The notes: generated by a model not told the origin, from the letters alone. A stretch of 64,000 nucleotides of DNA from Muribaculaceae bacterium (GCA_017620635.1 JAGAUV010000027.1:46301-110300); one strand, 5' to 3'; shown: positions 28,407-37,991, counted from the first letter of the stretch. A program made the numbers and translations.

Positions 28407-29156
28407 ATGTTACTTACCGAATCTCTGGCCACATTCGGCCGCTACTGCATGTTTATGACGCGCGCGTTCGCCATCCCCGACCGCTGGTCGGTGTTCGGCC
28501 GCCGCACCATCGCCGAGGTGTCGAAACTCGGCATAGGCTCTATCCCCCTCGTTCTGATCATTTCAGTATTCATCGGCGCTGTATGTACCATACAGATGAA
28601 GCTCAACACTTCGTCGCCGCTCATGCCGGCCTACTCGGTCGGCCTTGCTACCCGTGAGATCATCCTGCTCGAGTTCTCCAACTCCATCCTCTGCCTCATA
28701 CTTGCCGGCAAGGTAGGTTCGAACATAGCATCGGAGATAGGCACCATGCGCGTGACCGAGCAGATCGATGCCCTCGAGATAATGGGCATCAACTCGGTCA
28801 ACTATCTGGTAATGCCCAAGGTCCTGGCATTTGTATGCTTCATGCCGGTGCTCGTTGTGTTCTGTATGTTCACAGCCATTCTGGGCGGCTACGGTGTGGC
28901 AATATTTACCGACATAATATCAGTGTCGAAATATGAGTACGGCATTCAGGCGATGTTTACCGAATGGTATGTCTGGTACGCCATCATCAAATCGCTCTTC
29001 TTCGCATTTATCATTGTCACAATCTCATCGTTCTACGGCTACTATGTCAAGGGCGGCGCCCTCGAGGTTGGCAAGGCCAGTACCGACAGTGTGGTATCGA
29101 GCAGTGTGTTTATCCTCCTCTTCGACGTAATCCTCACTAAACTCCTGCTGCAATGA
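28407..29156 (+). CDS. mlaE: MlaE-type phospholipid ABC transporter permease
   Basis: Inner-membrane permease (249 residues, five or six helices) of the Mla system that moves phospholipids between inner and outer membranes to keep outer-membrane asymmetry. The hydrophobic core carries family features: GIGSIPLVLIISVF, EFSNSILCLILAGKVG, and EIGTMRVTEQIDALEIMGI, the coupling-helix region facing the ATPase. Its 3' end overlaps mlaF by 4 bases (ATGA). The substrate-binding MCE protein MlaD, often the third gene in Bacteroidota, is not next to it here. Starting at 28407 fits the length of relatives. Confidence 0.92.
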   Translation: MLLTESLATFGRYCMFMTRAFAIPDRWSVFGRRTIAEVSKLGIGSIPLVLIISVFIGAVCTIQMKLNTSSPLMPAYSVGLATREIILLEFSNSILCLILAGKVGSNIASEIGTMRVTEQIDALEIMGINSVNYLVMPKVLAFVCFMPVLVVFCMFTAILGGYGVAIFTDIISVSKYEYGIQAMFTEWYVWYAIIKSLFFAFIIVTISSFYGYYVKGGALEVGKASTDSVVSSSVFILLFDVILTKLLLQ

Positions 29157-29938
29157 TTGAAGTCCGCAATCTTACCAAATCGTTCGACGACAAGACCGTT
29201 CTCCACGGTGTCGACGCAACATTCTATACCGGCAAGACCAATCTCATCATAGGCCAGAGCGGCTCGGGCAAGACCGTGCTCATGAAGAGCCTTGTGGGAC
29301 TTCTGCGCCCCGAAGAAGGAGAGATACTCTTCGACGGCCGCGACCTGCTGAAGATGAAACGCGACGAGATAGCCGATCTGCGCAAGGAAATCGGTATGCT
29401 TTTCCAGGGCTCGGCACTCTTCGACAGCGAGACCGTTCTGGGCAATGTGATGTTCCCTCTTACCATGTTCAGCGACATGAACCGCGCCCAGCAGCGCGAG
29501 CGCGCGATGTTCTGCATAGAGCGTGTCAATCTCCTTGGCGCCGAGAACAAATATCCGTCGGAGATATCGGGCGGCATGCAGAAACGCGTCGCCATCGCTC
29601 GTGCGATCTCACTCAATCCACGCTATCTCTTCTGCGACGAGCCCAACAGCGGTCTCGACCCCAAGACAAGTATACTTATCGACGAGCTGCTCAGCGACAT
29701 CACGCACGAGTACGACATCACGACAGTGATCAATACCCACGACATGAACAGTGTGCTCGGCATAGGCGAGAACATCATATTCATCAACAAAGGCTACCGC
29801 GAATGGGTGGGCGACATGAGCCAGATCTACAATACCAGCAACGAGGCCCTCAATAATTTCGTCTTCGCCACCCGACTCTTCCAGGAGGTGCGCGAATATG
29901 TAGCCGAACACGGCACCATTGCCAAGCGCAAGTCATGA
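29153..29938 (+). CDS. mlaF: MlaF-type ABC transporter ATP-binding protein
   Basis: Cytosolic ATPase of 261 residues that powers the MlaE permease. Walker A is GQSGSGKT (about 37-44), the signature is ISGGMQKR (about 140) and Walker B ends FCDEPNSGLDP; the D-loop and the NTHDMNS switch His follow. The ATGA overlaps with mlaE upstream and holB downstream (29935-29938) indicate translational coupling across the whole operon. Confidence 0.94.
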   Translation: MIEVRNLTKSFDDKTVLHGVDATFYTGKTNLIIGQSGSGKTVLMKSLVGLLRPEEGEILFDGRDLLKMKRDEIADLRKEIGMLFQGSALFDSETVLGNVMFPLTMFSDMNRAQQRERAMFCIERVNLLGAENKYPSEISGGMQKRVAIARAISLNPRYLFCDEPNSGLDPKTSILIDELLSDITHEYDITTVINTHDMNSVLGIGENIIFINKGYREWVGDMSQIYNTSNEALNNFVFATRLFQEVREYVAEHGTIAKRKS

Positions 29939-31056
29939 GATTCGCAGATATCGCAGGGCATGAAGAAGTAAAGCGCCGCCTGCGCGAGATGGTAGACAAC
30001 GAGCGCATACCTCACGCACTGTTGCTTGAGGGACCTTCGGGTACGGGCAAATTCATGCTCGCACGGGCATTCGCCCAATACATACACTGCGAAAACCGCC
30101 ACGACGGCGACAGCTGCGGCGAGTGCCCGGCATGCCGCCAGCATGAGGCATTCAACCATATCGACACCATATTTTCGTTCCCTGTAGTCAAGAAGAGCGG
30201 CCGAACGGCACTCAGCGACGACTACCGCGACACATTCGGCGAGTTTATCGCCGAGTCGCCCTACATGGATTTTACCGATTGGGTATCGAGGCTCGACAAT
30301 GTCAACGCCCAACCGATGATATATGTAGAGGAGGGCGCCGAACTGTTGCGGCGACTTACCTATATGACCCGGCGGTCGAAGTACAAGGTTGTGCTTCTCT
30401 GGCTGCCTGAGCGTCTAAAAGAAGAGACGGCCAACAAGCTGCTCAAGCTTGTGGAAGAGCCTTTCGGCGACACAATCTTCGTGATGGTAAGCAACAACGG
30501 CCGGGGCATACTACCGACAATCTACTCGCGCACACAACGCATCACGGTGCCGCGCTACAGCGACGGAGAGCTTGAAGATGTCCTGCGAACGCAGGGTATG
30601 GACGAGGCCACAGCCGCCGATATCGTGCGCATCGCCGACGGAAGCGTCAACCAGGCATGGAAAATAGCCCATGTGTCGGCCGAGCGGCGAAAATATTTCG
30701 ACCTCTTCGTAGAGCTCATGCGCAAGGCTTACGGGCGCAAGGTGCTTGAACTGCGAGGATGGAGCAAGGCAGTGTCGGAGCTTGGCCGCGAACCGGCGAT
30801 GCAGTTTATCGACTATTGCTGCCGACTTATCCGCGAAAGTTTCGTCATGCACCTGCATGTAGACCGGCTGCTGACACTCAGCGCAAATGAACGCGAATTT
30901 GTAAACAAGTTCTTCACGTTCATCAACGAGAAGAATGTAGTGGACATGATAGAGCTTTTCGACCGCTCGCGCCGTGATATCGCCGCCAACGGAAACGCCA
31001 AGATAATCTTCTTCGACCTTGCCGTACGTGTCATCATGCTGATACGCCGCAAATGA
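29935..31056 (+). CDS. holB: DNA polymerase III subunit delta-prime
   Basis: Clamp-loader subunit of the replicative polymerase, 373 residues. An AAA+ domain occupies about 1-220 with a zinc finger of four cysteines (C52, C61, C64, C67) inserted after the P-loop region, a hallmark of delta-prime/DnaX-type proteins. The P-loop reads GPSGTGKF, lacking the usual Thr/Ser after Lys, so ATP hydrolysis is unlikely; non-catalytic delta-prime subunits are common. The C-terminal helical part (about 230-373) should form the clamp-loader collar. It is embedded between mlaF and the AddB-like gene with ATGA overlaps at both ends. Confidence 0.9.
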   Translation: MRFADIAGHEEVKRRLREMVDNERIPHALLLEGPSGTGKFMLARAFAQYIHCENRHDGDSCGECPACRQHEAFNHIDTIFSFPVVKKSGRTALSDDYRDTFGEFIAESPYMDFTDWVSRLDNVNAQPMIYVEEGAELLRRLTYMTRRSKYKVVLLWLPERLKEETANKLLKLVEEPFGDTIFVMVSNNGRGILPTIYSRTQRITVPRYSDGELEDVLRTQGMDEATAADIVRIADGSVNQAWKIAHVSAERRKYFDLFVELMRKAYGRKVLELRGWSKAVSELGREPAMQFIDYCCRLIRESFVMHLHVDRLLTLSANEREFVNKFFTFINEKNVVDMIELFDRSRRDIAANGNAKIIFFDLAVRVIMLIRRK

Positions 31057-34000
31057 ACAGCAGTCTAACATTTCTGGGCAGTGTCGCCGACTACTTCATG
31101 TCGGGGGTCAAAGGCCGTCCGGCCCCCTCGACAGTAAACTTCGTAGTGCCCAACAAGCGCAGCGCACTCTTCCTCAAAAAATATGTGCGCGAGCGAAGCC
31201 GGGAAATCTCCCTTATGCCACGGTTCATGACCATGCGCACATTCCTCGGCATTTACTCTGACTATCCGGCCGCACAGCCACGCGAGCTATTGTTTGTGCT
31301 ATACGACGCCTATCGCCGCGTGATGTCGCGCAAAGGACGCACCGACGGCGTGAGACAGTTCGACAGTTTCATCTTCTGGGGCGATATGATGCTCAACGAC
31401 TTCGACGATGTAGACAAAGCCCTTGTCGACGCCGACAGCATATTCCGCAACCTCAAGAACGTAAAGGAGATACAGGCCGACTATCTCAATGAAGAGCAAA
31501 AAGATGTGATACGCCGCGTATGGGGCGAGAGCAGGCTGACAGCGCATATCGAAGAGTTCTGGCTGCACCTCGGCAACGGCGAGGAATGCCGTCTGGGAGA
31601 AAAGTTCGTGTACCTGTGGGAGATACTGTCGGATATCTACCACGAGTACAAGCGCATTCTCAAGGAGTCGCATCGCGCCTCGGAAGGCACACTCTACCGT
31701 CTTGCCGTAGATAACGTCAGGAATTACGAAGCATACGATTTTACGGGCGACACGCAATATGCCTTTGTGGGCTTCAACGACCTCAGTGCAGCGGAGACTC
31801 TGATCTTCGAACGCCTCAAGCGCAAGGGCGTAGCAAGTTTCTTCTGGGATACCGCGCCCCTCAGCCTCTTCCCCGACGACAAGGGGCGCCGCCCACTCAC
31901 ACTGCAGCGTCTCGCCGACCTTTCGCGACATTTCCGCATGCCCGAGGACTACACGGTGCCGGTAAGAGACGAGCGCCCCGAGATAAGCGTGACATCGGTA
32001 CCGTCGAACGTAGCGCAGGCAAAATGTATAGCCGGCGTGCTCGAGGATTGGACCGCCAAGGGTTATCTTGATCCGAACAACGCCATAAACACGGCCGTCA
32101 TACTCCCCGACCAGAGCCTGCTGCTCCCCACACTTCTCAGCATACCCGAGGACATCAAGGCGCTCAACATATCCATGGGTCTGGCGTACCGCACGACCAC
32201 ATTCGCCTCACTGCTCCACTCCATCATATCCATGCAGCTGAGGGCGCGCAAGATACGCGGCGAGTACAATTTCTACTTCGAGGACCTCAACGCCGTGCTG
32301 TGCCATCCGCACATACAGACTATCGCACCGGAAGCCGCCGACAGAGTGACCGCCTACATCAACGGCAACAAAATGTACAATGCTCCGGCCAAGGCACTGT
32401 GCGAAGTCGCGCCGGAACTAAAAGAGGTATTCGTCCCCGTGCGCGACACCCGTGACGCAGGCGAGACAGCCGCCTATCTCGCGGCCTTGCTCGAGCGCCT
32501 CGGCGACGGGCTGAGCCGCAAGTCAGACGACGGTCCGGCCGAGCGCGGCAGCATGTTCGAGCTCGAGGCGATAAAATACTTCAGGGAGGAGCTCGACAAG
32601 CTTACCGATCTCATCAAGCGCTACGGAGTAGAAATGGCCGACCATACCTTCCTGCATCTGTTCGAGCGCGTATTCTCCAACCGCGGCCTGACACTTACGG
32701 GCACACCGCTGCAGGGACTTCAGGTGCTCGGCGTGCTCGAGACACGAGGTCTCGACTTCGACAATGTTATAATCCTGTCGATGAACGAAGGAATGCTGCC
32801 ACGCAAACAATATACACGCACAATGATACCCAACAACCTCCGCAGCGGCTTCGGCCTGGCCGACTTCGACAGCCCCGAGTGGAGCTATGCCTACAGTTTC
32901 TACAGGCTTGTATCGCGTGCGCGACGGGTGGCACTTTTCTACGATTCTCGCGTGGAGGGTATCGGTCTCGGCGAGAAATCGAGGTATATACCGCAGCTCG
33001 AATACCTTGTGCCCGATATCAAGATAAAGAATCTCACGCTGGTAACAGGCGCGAAGGCCGGAGACCGGCGCCAGTTCGAGATACAGAAATCGCCGGAAAT
33101 ACTCAGAATACTCGAGGGCTATCGCCTCGGCGGCAAGAAACGGCTGTCGGCCTCGGCGCTCAAGACATACCTCGAATGTCCTTTCTGCTTCTATCTCAAG
33201 TATGTGCGCGACATGCGCGACAGCGACGAGCTGAAAGAGGGGCTTTCGGCATCGGAGATAGGCACTATAGTACACGGAGCCATACAGCGCTTCTACGAAT
33301 CACATCCCGACGGCATCATAGATGCCTCAACCATCGGTTCGTGGCTCGAGGGCAAGGAGCTCAGCGTGCGCGACGCCGTGGTGGAGCTGATGCGCAAGGT
33401 GCACTACAAAGGCGCGTCGGCACCCGACTATGAGGATTTTACGGCCGAGATGAGAATAAACACGAGAAACATAGAGGAACTCGTCCGCTGCAATCTCGAG
33501 GCCGAACGCGAGGCTTACTGCAAGCCATCGTTCAGGTTTATCGCAAACGAATATGAAGTGAACACGATAAAAGAGAACGGGGTGTGGCATCTTGCCGACG
33601 GCCTCGACGTAAACTTCTACATGTCGATAGACCGCGTGGACGAGATAGCGCCCGGCTATCTCCGCTTCGTCGACTTCAAGACCGGCAACGACGAGATAAA
33701 GGTAGGCTCAATCGATTCGCTCTTCGACAAATACGAGCACAGCAACGGCGGCATATTCCAGCTCCTTCTCTACAGCGAGGCCTATCTGAGCCTGCGCGAC
33801 GACAAGGCAGACATACAGCCAGTACTTCATCCCTTGCGCAGCATAGCGTCGGGCACACCGATACAGCCGCTGACGATAAACAGGCAGCCACTGCCGGGCT
33901 ATAAGGCTGTGCGCGAAGAGTTCAGAACTCGCCTTGTGGATATGATAAGCGGTATCTTCGACCCCTCGCGGCCATTCACGCAGTGCGAGGACAGCGACAA

Positions 34001-34058
34001 GTGTACATTCTGCCCCTTCGTCACACTATGCAGCCGGACTGTGAGAAAACGCTACTGA
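31053..34058 (+). CDS. AddB-like PD-(D/E)XK exonuclease with iron-sulfur cysteines
   Basis: 1001-residue protein of the AddB/RexB-like group that partners an AddA helicase-nuclease in double-strand break end processing. The N-terminal helicase-like part lacks a Walker A motif, as is typical for inactive AddB-type helicase folds. The C-terminal nuclease domain starts near 695; one cysteine lies in LECPFC (about 708), the nuclease core is VDFKTGND (about 872), and the terminal CTFCPFVTLC cluster follows (about 985-994), the arrangement known to bind a 4Fe-4S cluster in AddB. The ATGA overlap with holB shows cotranscription. No AddA (UvrD-like) gene is adjacent in this window. A promoter for the next gene lies 31 bases beyond. 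Confidence 0.87.
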   Translation: MNSSLTFLGSVADYFMSGVKGRPAPSTVNFVVPNKRSALFLKKYVRERSREISLMPRFMTMRTFLGIYSDYPAAQPRELLFVLYDAYRRVMSRKGRTDGVRQFDSFIFWGDMMLNDFDDVDKALVDADSIFRNLKNVKEIQADYLNEEQKDVIRRVWGESRLTAHIEEFWLHLGNGEECRLGEKFVYLWEILSDIYHEYKRILKESHRASEGTLYRLAVDNVRNYEAYDFTGDTQYAFVGFNDLSAAETLIFERLKRKGVASFFWDTAPLSLFPDDKGRRPLTLQRLADLSRHFRMPEDYTVPVRDERPEISVTSVPSNVAQAKCIAGVLEDWTAKGYLDPNNAINTAVILPDQSLLLPTLLSIPEDIKALNISMGLAYRTTTFASLLHSIISMQLRARKIRGEYNFYFEDLNAVLCHPHIQTIAPEAADRVTAYINGNKMYNAPAKALCEVAPELKEVFVPVRDTRDAGETAAYLAALLERLGDGLSRKSDDGPAERGSMFELEAIKYFREELDKLTDLIKRYGVEMADHTFLHLFERVFSNRGLTLTGTPLQGLQVLGVLETRGLDFDNVIILSMNEGMLPRKQYTRTMIPNNLRSGFGLADFDSPEWSYAYSFYRLVSRARRVALFYDSRVEGIGLGEKSRYIPQLEYLVPDIKIKNLTLVTGAKAGDRRQFEIQKSPEILRILEGYRLGGKKRLSASALKTYLECPFCFYLKYVRDMRDSDELKEGLSASEIGTIVHGAIQRFYESHPDGIIDASTIGSWLEGKELSVRDAVVELMRKVHYKGASAPDYEDFTAEMRINTRNIEELVRCNLEAEREAYCKPSFRFIANEYEVNTIKENGVWHLADGLDVNFYMSIDRVDEIAPGYLRFVDFKTGNDEIKVGSIDSLFDKYEHSNGGIFQLLLYSEAYLSLRDDKADIQPVLHPLRSIASGTPIQPLTINRQPLPGYKAVREEFRTRLVDMISGIFDPSRPFTQCEDSDKCTFCPFVTLCSRTVRKRY

Positions 34059-34089
34059 AAACGAGCCGGGTTGAATCTGCGAGGTATTA

Positions 34090-34121
34090 TTTGTAGTTTA
34101 AAACATAAATAGTTACCTTTG
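34090..34121 (+). promoter_or_regulatory. Bacteroidales promoter (TTTG-N20-TACCTTTG)
   Basis: TTTG at 34090-34093 and TACCTTTG at 34114-34121 are separated by 20 bases, and the start codon at 34166 is 44 bases downstream. This is one of the best matches in the window. Confidence 0.7.
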
Positions 34122-34165
34122 CGAAGGAATACAACTGACACAAAAAACACCTAAATCCAATCATA

Positions 34166-35905
34166 ATGACCATTACAAAAACTCGTATTCTGACAGCATC
34201 GGCCTTAGTGGCACTCAGCCTTGCCGGATGTCAACAATCCTACCAGCGAGTAGAGACATTTGCCGAACCGGCCGACCCGACAGCGCTGAGCGATGCCGAG
34301 ACAGCCGAATGGGAAGCTGTAAAGCCGGGCCTACACGGCGCCTGGGGCGACGCGGACAGCCACTATTCACGCAGCAAAGTACCGGCCCTGATGAGCCCCG
34401 ACACATGCCGCCTGACAGCATGGAAGGGCGAACGGACCAATGCACAGCTGCTGCTATGGGCAGCCGACAGCATAGACGGCATAGAATGCAAGGTAACCGA
34501 ATTTGTCTCGGACGACAAGACACTTCCCCCGACGATAGCCGACGCCGGATTCGTGCGCTATACCATCGCCGACACACGCTTCACAGTACACGGCGACACA
34601 ATACTTGTGCCTGACATGATCGATTCGCTCGCGAGATTCGACATGGATGCACGCACCGTACGCCCGGTATGGCTTAATGTCGCCGTACCGCAGGACGCCG
34701 CAGCCGGACTCTATACGGGCGGCGTGACCGTAAGCTCGATAAACGGCGACAAGATAAACCTGCCTCTGACCCTCGAGGTGCAGGACCACACACTCGCCAC
34801 TCCCGACAAATGGAATTATCATCTCGACCTGTGGCAGCATCCCACATCGGTAGCCCGAGCCCAAGGCCTCGAGGTGTGGAGCGACGAGCACTTCGAAGCT
34901 CTCAAGCCTGTAATGTCGCGTCTCGCACAGGCCGGTCAGAAGGTAATAACAGCCAACCTCAACAAAGACCCATGGAACCACCAGTGCTACGACGGCTACG
35001 CCAACATGATAAACTGGACTCTCGGCAAAGACGGCAACTGGAAGTACGACTACACAACCTTCGACCGCTGGGTAGAGCTTATGATGAACGCCGGCATAGA
35101 CAAGATGATCAACTGCTACTCTATGGTGCCCTGGAACTGCGAGCTCGAATATTTCGACGAGAACAAGAACGAAGTCGTCACTGTAGTGGCCGAGCCGGGG
35201 ACAGCAGTCTTTGAAGAAATCTGGACTCCCTTCCTTACCGATTTCAAAAAACATCTCAGCGACAAAGGCTGGCTCGAGATCACAAACATAGCCATGGACG
35301 AACGTTCGCCCGAAGCTATGGACGCGGCCGTAAAAGTGCTCGAGAAATGCGCACCCGAAATGGGTTTTGCCCTCGCCGACAACCACGCCTCATATAAGAA
35401 ATATACCATGATGCGCGATGTATGCGTGGCTCAGGGTCAGCCGGCCGAACATGCCGACATACTGTCGCGCCGCGACCAGGGCTACAACACGACATTCTAT
35501 GTATGCTGCGGTCCGCTGTACCCCAACACGTTTACATACTCCGATCCGTATGAAGCCGAGCTACTCGGTCTATACGGTCTTGCCTGGGACTACGACGGCA
35601 TGCTGCGCTGGGCCTACAACTCATGGCCTGCAGATCCGCAGACCGACAGCCGCTACGGCAGCTGGAGCTCGGGCGATACCTATCTGGTATATCCCTACAA
35701 CCGTTCGTCGATACGCTTCGAACGCCTGATCGACGGTATCGAAGATGCCGAGAAGGTACGCGCACTGCGCGCCGAGGGCGCTGACGTGAGCGGCATAGAG
35801 GCCGCGCTCGAAGAGATACGCTCAACGAACGTCAACGACGCATCGCTGCCCTGGTGCGAAATTACCGCCAAAGCCCGCGAAGCAATCAACCAAGCCTCAC
35901 GCTGA
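34166..35905 (+). CDS. DUF4091 (GH123-like) lipoprotein
   Basis: Exported lipoprotein of 579 residues with a clear lipobox (LSLAGC, Cys22). The region from about 30 to 210 is beta-rich. Residues about 215-530 resemble the DUF4091/GH123-type TIM-barrel domain common in Bacteroides glycan-degradation loci (WNYHLDLWQHP, ITNIAMDERSPEAMD, FYVCCGPLYPNTF, AWDYDGMLRWAYNSWP). Acidic residues in MDERSP are candidates for catalysis or substrate assistance, as in GH123 N-acetylgalactosaminidases, but activity is not established for DUF4091. It is monocistronic with its own promoter and a terminator shared with the convergent glycosidase gene. Confidence 0.83.
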   Translation: MTITKTRILTASALVALSLAGCQQSYQRVETFAEPADPTALSDAETAEWEAVKPGLHGAWGDADSHYSRSKVPALMSPDTCRLTAWKGERTNAQLLLWAADSIDGIECKVTEFVSDDKTLPPTIADAGFVRYTIADTRFTVHGDTILVPDMIDSLARFDMDARTVRPVWLNVAVPQDAAAGLYTGGVTVSSINGDKINLPLTLEVQDHTLATPDKWNYHLDLWQHPTSVARAQGLEVWSDEHFEALKPVMSRLAQAGQKVITANLNKDPWNHQCYDGYANMINWTLGKDGNWKYDYTTFDRWVELMMNAGIDKMINCYSMVPWNCELEYFDENKNEVVTVVAEPGTAVFEEIWTPFLTDFKKHLSDKGWLEITNIAMDERSPEAMDAAVKVLEKCAPEMGFALADNHASYKKYTMMRDVCVAQGQPAEHADILSRRDQGYNTTFYVCCGPLYPNTFTYSDPYEAELLGLYGLAWDYDGMLRWAYNSWPADPQTDSRYGSWSSGDTYLVYPYNRSSIRFERLIDGIEDAEKVRALRAEGADVSGIEAALEEIRSTNVNDASLPWCEITAKAREAINQASR

Positions 35906-35921
35906 TAAAGATTATATATGG

Positions 35922-35948
35922 AAAACGCCCGATGTTTCGGGCGTTTTT
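35922..35948. terminator. Bidirectional terminator between convergent glycosidase-type genes
   Basis: AAAACGCCCGA and TCGGGCGTTTT pair around a TGTT loop, with T on the right and A on the left, so the hairpin can end transcription from both directions. It lies between the 34166-35905 plus-strand gene and the 35989-37848 minus-strand gene. Confidence 0.85.
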
Positions 35949-35988
35949 CTTGATTATGTACCCCAAATGTAAGAGAATAGGGGCTTGA

Positions 35989-37848
35989 TCAATACCAGGG
36001 AGTGAAATCGGGGTGGAGGAGGCCGAAATAGACGAGGCCGAAGAGGGCTGAGTTCCAGCCCTGGAGTTTGAAGCCGAGGTTCTCGCCTGTGCGGCTGTTG
36101 AGATGTTCGTTCGGCGCCCAGTCTCCCGACGCCACGAGATCGGCCTCGGCGACTGTTTTAACCAGATTGAGGGCTTCATTGCGGCGACCCATACGCAGAC
36201 GTGCCCAATCGTCCATAAAGCTTACCCAAGGCCATATGCCGCCGTTGTGGTATGTGCCCTGTTCGTAACCGAAACTGTCGGGATAGTAAGGATATGTCTC
36301 GCAGATGCCGTACGGGGTAAGATTGGTCTTGTTGAGGGAGTTTATAATGGATTCACAACGGTCGTCGGGCACAACACCGAGCAGGACTCCTATAGTCTGA
36401 TCCTGCAGAAGACGTGTGTTTACAGATCCGTCGTTCCATATCTGACAGTAGTAGTTGCCGTTCCACATACCGCCCTCCTCTACCGGGGAGTTGATAAAGC
36501 TGTAGCCCTTGGCGTAGGCCTCTGCATATACGGCTTCGGCCCGGCTGTCGTCGCACTCCACAGCCATTGCTTCCATGTTCTTGAGAGCGGCGAGGTATAT
36601 CAGCCCCGAGAATGGCGAATAGACACGTCCCTCGATGCCGCCGACGTCTTTCCAGTCGCCCCAGAACGACACTTGCATAGGCAGGCCCTTACCGGAAGTA
36701 TCTCTCGAAATAAGCCAGTCCATAACGCGCTTCATTACCGGCCACCATTGTCTGAGGTCGTCCTTGTTGTGGTAGAGTCTATAATAACGGGCTATGCGCA
36801 GCAGCAGGAATGCGTTTATGTCGAGGTCGTCCTCGCGTTCGATGAGAGGTAATATGGTCGTAGGCACTTTGCCGGACTCTCCAACAGCGGCGATACTCTC
36901 TTCTATCATCTTGCGGTCGATGTCTCTGAACATTACCAGATGCAGCCATGATGTCCAATAGCTGTCGCGCTGGTTCAGCTCGCAGTATCCCATGTTGAGC
37001 ACTTCGCCGTTGCGCGTACACTTGGTAAGCGATATGCCGGGTATCATGTACCAGCGCAGGTATGTGTCGAGTTCACGGTCGCCCGTCTGCGGTATCATGC
37101 CGGCAAAAGATTCAGTACGGGCTTTCAAATCGTCCCATACGCTGTATACGAAAGCTGCAATCTCCTGAGGCGAGGCAAAATCCTTTGCGCTTACCCAATC
37201 AGGGTCATAGTAGACCAGGAGTGCCCTGAGCGATTTCTTTTCGCCCGGGCGAAGCGACATGTTGACTTTCAGGCCTGAACCACCGGCGGAAGCGCCCGAG
37301 CGGTCGGCTGCAATGAGCACTTTGTCGTTCCCGAAGCCTGTAAACAAGTCTGTATCAAACTTCTGCGTATCCTCAGCAACTTTCGACGGACGGAAGACAA
37401 TGCCGAAGTCTTCGGATTCGTCGCCACCGGTAAAGTCGAGCTCAATCATTATAACAGGTAAGGCCGATGTGGCCATATCGTTGAGAGCGAGCGGACAGAA
37501 CAGAGTAGCGCCCACCTTTGCCGTAGCGAGAGGCGCGCCGCTATATTCGCCTTTAGCAAAGGGAAATGAACGCTCCATTGAGCGCATTGCAAAATCGGAC
37601 ATGCGGTAGGTCGAGCCGTTCTTCTCTATAAGGACGTCGACCGCGCCCATGTCTTCGAGCCATGAGCCGAGAGCGCCGGGGTTCCGCAGAACGGCACCGA
37701 CAAAGGAACCGTCGGCAGAAACGTTGGCAGTAATACCGAAGTTGGCTACAGGGTAGCCGTCGGGTGTACGTGAAGCAGTCTGAGCACCGGCGGAAGCGTA
37801 GCACAAAAGGAGAAAGACAAGCAAAAAGGATTGAATAAAACGGGACAT
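35989..37848 (-). CDS. Secreted (alpha/alpha)6-barrel glycoside hydrolase (GDE/GH63-like)
   Basis: Exported enzyme, 619 residues from the ATG at 37848 (MSRFIQSFLLVF). The signal peptide ends near residue 22 (AGA-Q). An N-terminal beta-sandwich covers about 25-225; a six-hairpin barrel follows (about 230-615) with MQVSFWGDWKDVGG, YEQGTYHNGGIWPWVS and DWAPNEHLNSRTG. The Asp in WGDWKD and the Glu in APNEHL are plausible acid/base residues by analogy with GH63 and amylo-alpha-1,6-glucosidase-like families. I cannot name the substrate or CAZy family with certainty. An in-frame upstream start would cross the promoter at 37882-37912. Confidence 0.75.
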   Translation of the reverse strand: MSRFIQSFLLVFLLLCYASAGAQTASRTPDGYPVANFGITANVSADGSFVGAVLRNPGALGSWLEDMGAVDVLIEKNGSTYRMSDFAMRSMERSFPFAKGEYSGAPLATAKVGATLFCPLALNDMATSALPVIMIELDFTGGDESEDFGIVFRPSKVAEDTQKFDTDLFTGFGNDKVLIAADRSGASAGGSGLKVNMSLRPGEKKSLRALLVYYDPDWVSAKDFASPQEIAAFVYSVWDDLKARTESFAGMIPQTGDRELDTYLRWYMIPGISLTKCTRNGEVLNMGYCELNQRDSYWTSWLHLVMFRDIDRKMIEESIAAVGESGKVPTTILPLIEREDDLDINAFLLLRIARYYRLYHNKDDLRQWWPVMKRVMDWLISRDTSGKGLPMQVSFWGDWKDVGGIEGRVYSPFSGLIYLAALKNMEAMAVECDDSRAEAVYAEAYAKGYSFINSPVEEGGMWNGNYYCQIWNDGSVNTRLLQDQTIGVLLGVVPDDRCESIINSLNKTNLTPYGICETYPYYPDSFGYEQGTYHNGGIWPWVSFMDDWARLRMGRRNEALNLVKTVAEADLVASGDWAPNEHLNSRTGENLGFKLQGWNSALFGLVYFGLLHPDFTPWY

Positions 37849-37881
37849 AGATATTAAGATTTTACAGGTCTGATGGAGAAA

Positions 37882-37912
37882 CAAAATTACGCACAATAAT
37901 CATAATACACAA
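37882..37912 (-). promoter_or_regulatory. Bacteroidales promoter (TTG-N20-TAATTTTG)
   Basis: On the minus strand TTG (37912-37910) is 20 bases from TAATTTTG (37889-37882), and the start codon is 33 bases further on. It diverges from the DUF4954 promoter in the same 177-base gap. Confidence 0.55.
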
Positions 37913-37983
37913 GCGATATCGTCGGGCTGAGCCAAGGACAGGCGTAAAAAGATGAAAAAACTGTTTAATTCAAAAAAATTTTG

Positions 37984-37991
37984 TAACTTTG
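37984..37991 (+). promoter_or_regulatory. Bacteroidales -7 box (TAACTTTG) for the DUF4954 gene
   Basis: TAACTTTG lies 34 bases before the start codon at 38026. No standard -33 TTTG is present at the expected distance. Confidence 0.5.

Noticed and set aside
34166-37848. Polysaccharide utilisation locus around the DUF4091 and glycosidase genes
   Set aside because: No SusC/SusD pair, sulfatase or hybrid two-component regulator is present, and the two genes are convergent with separate promoters.
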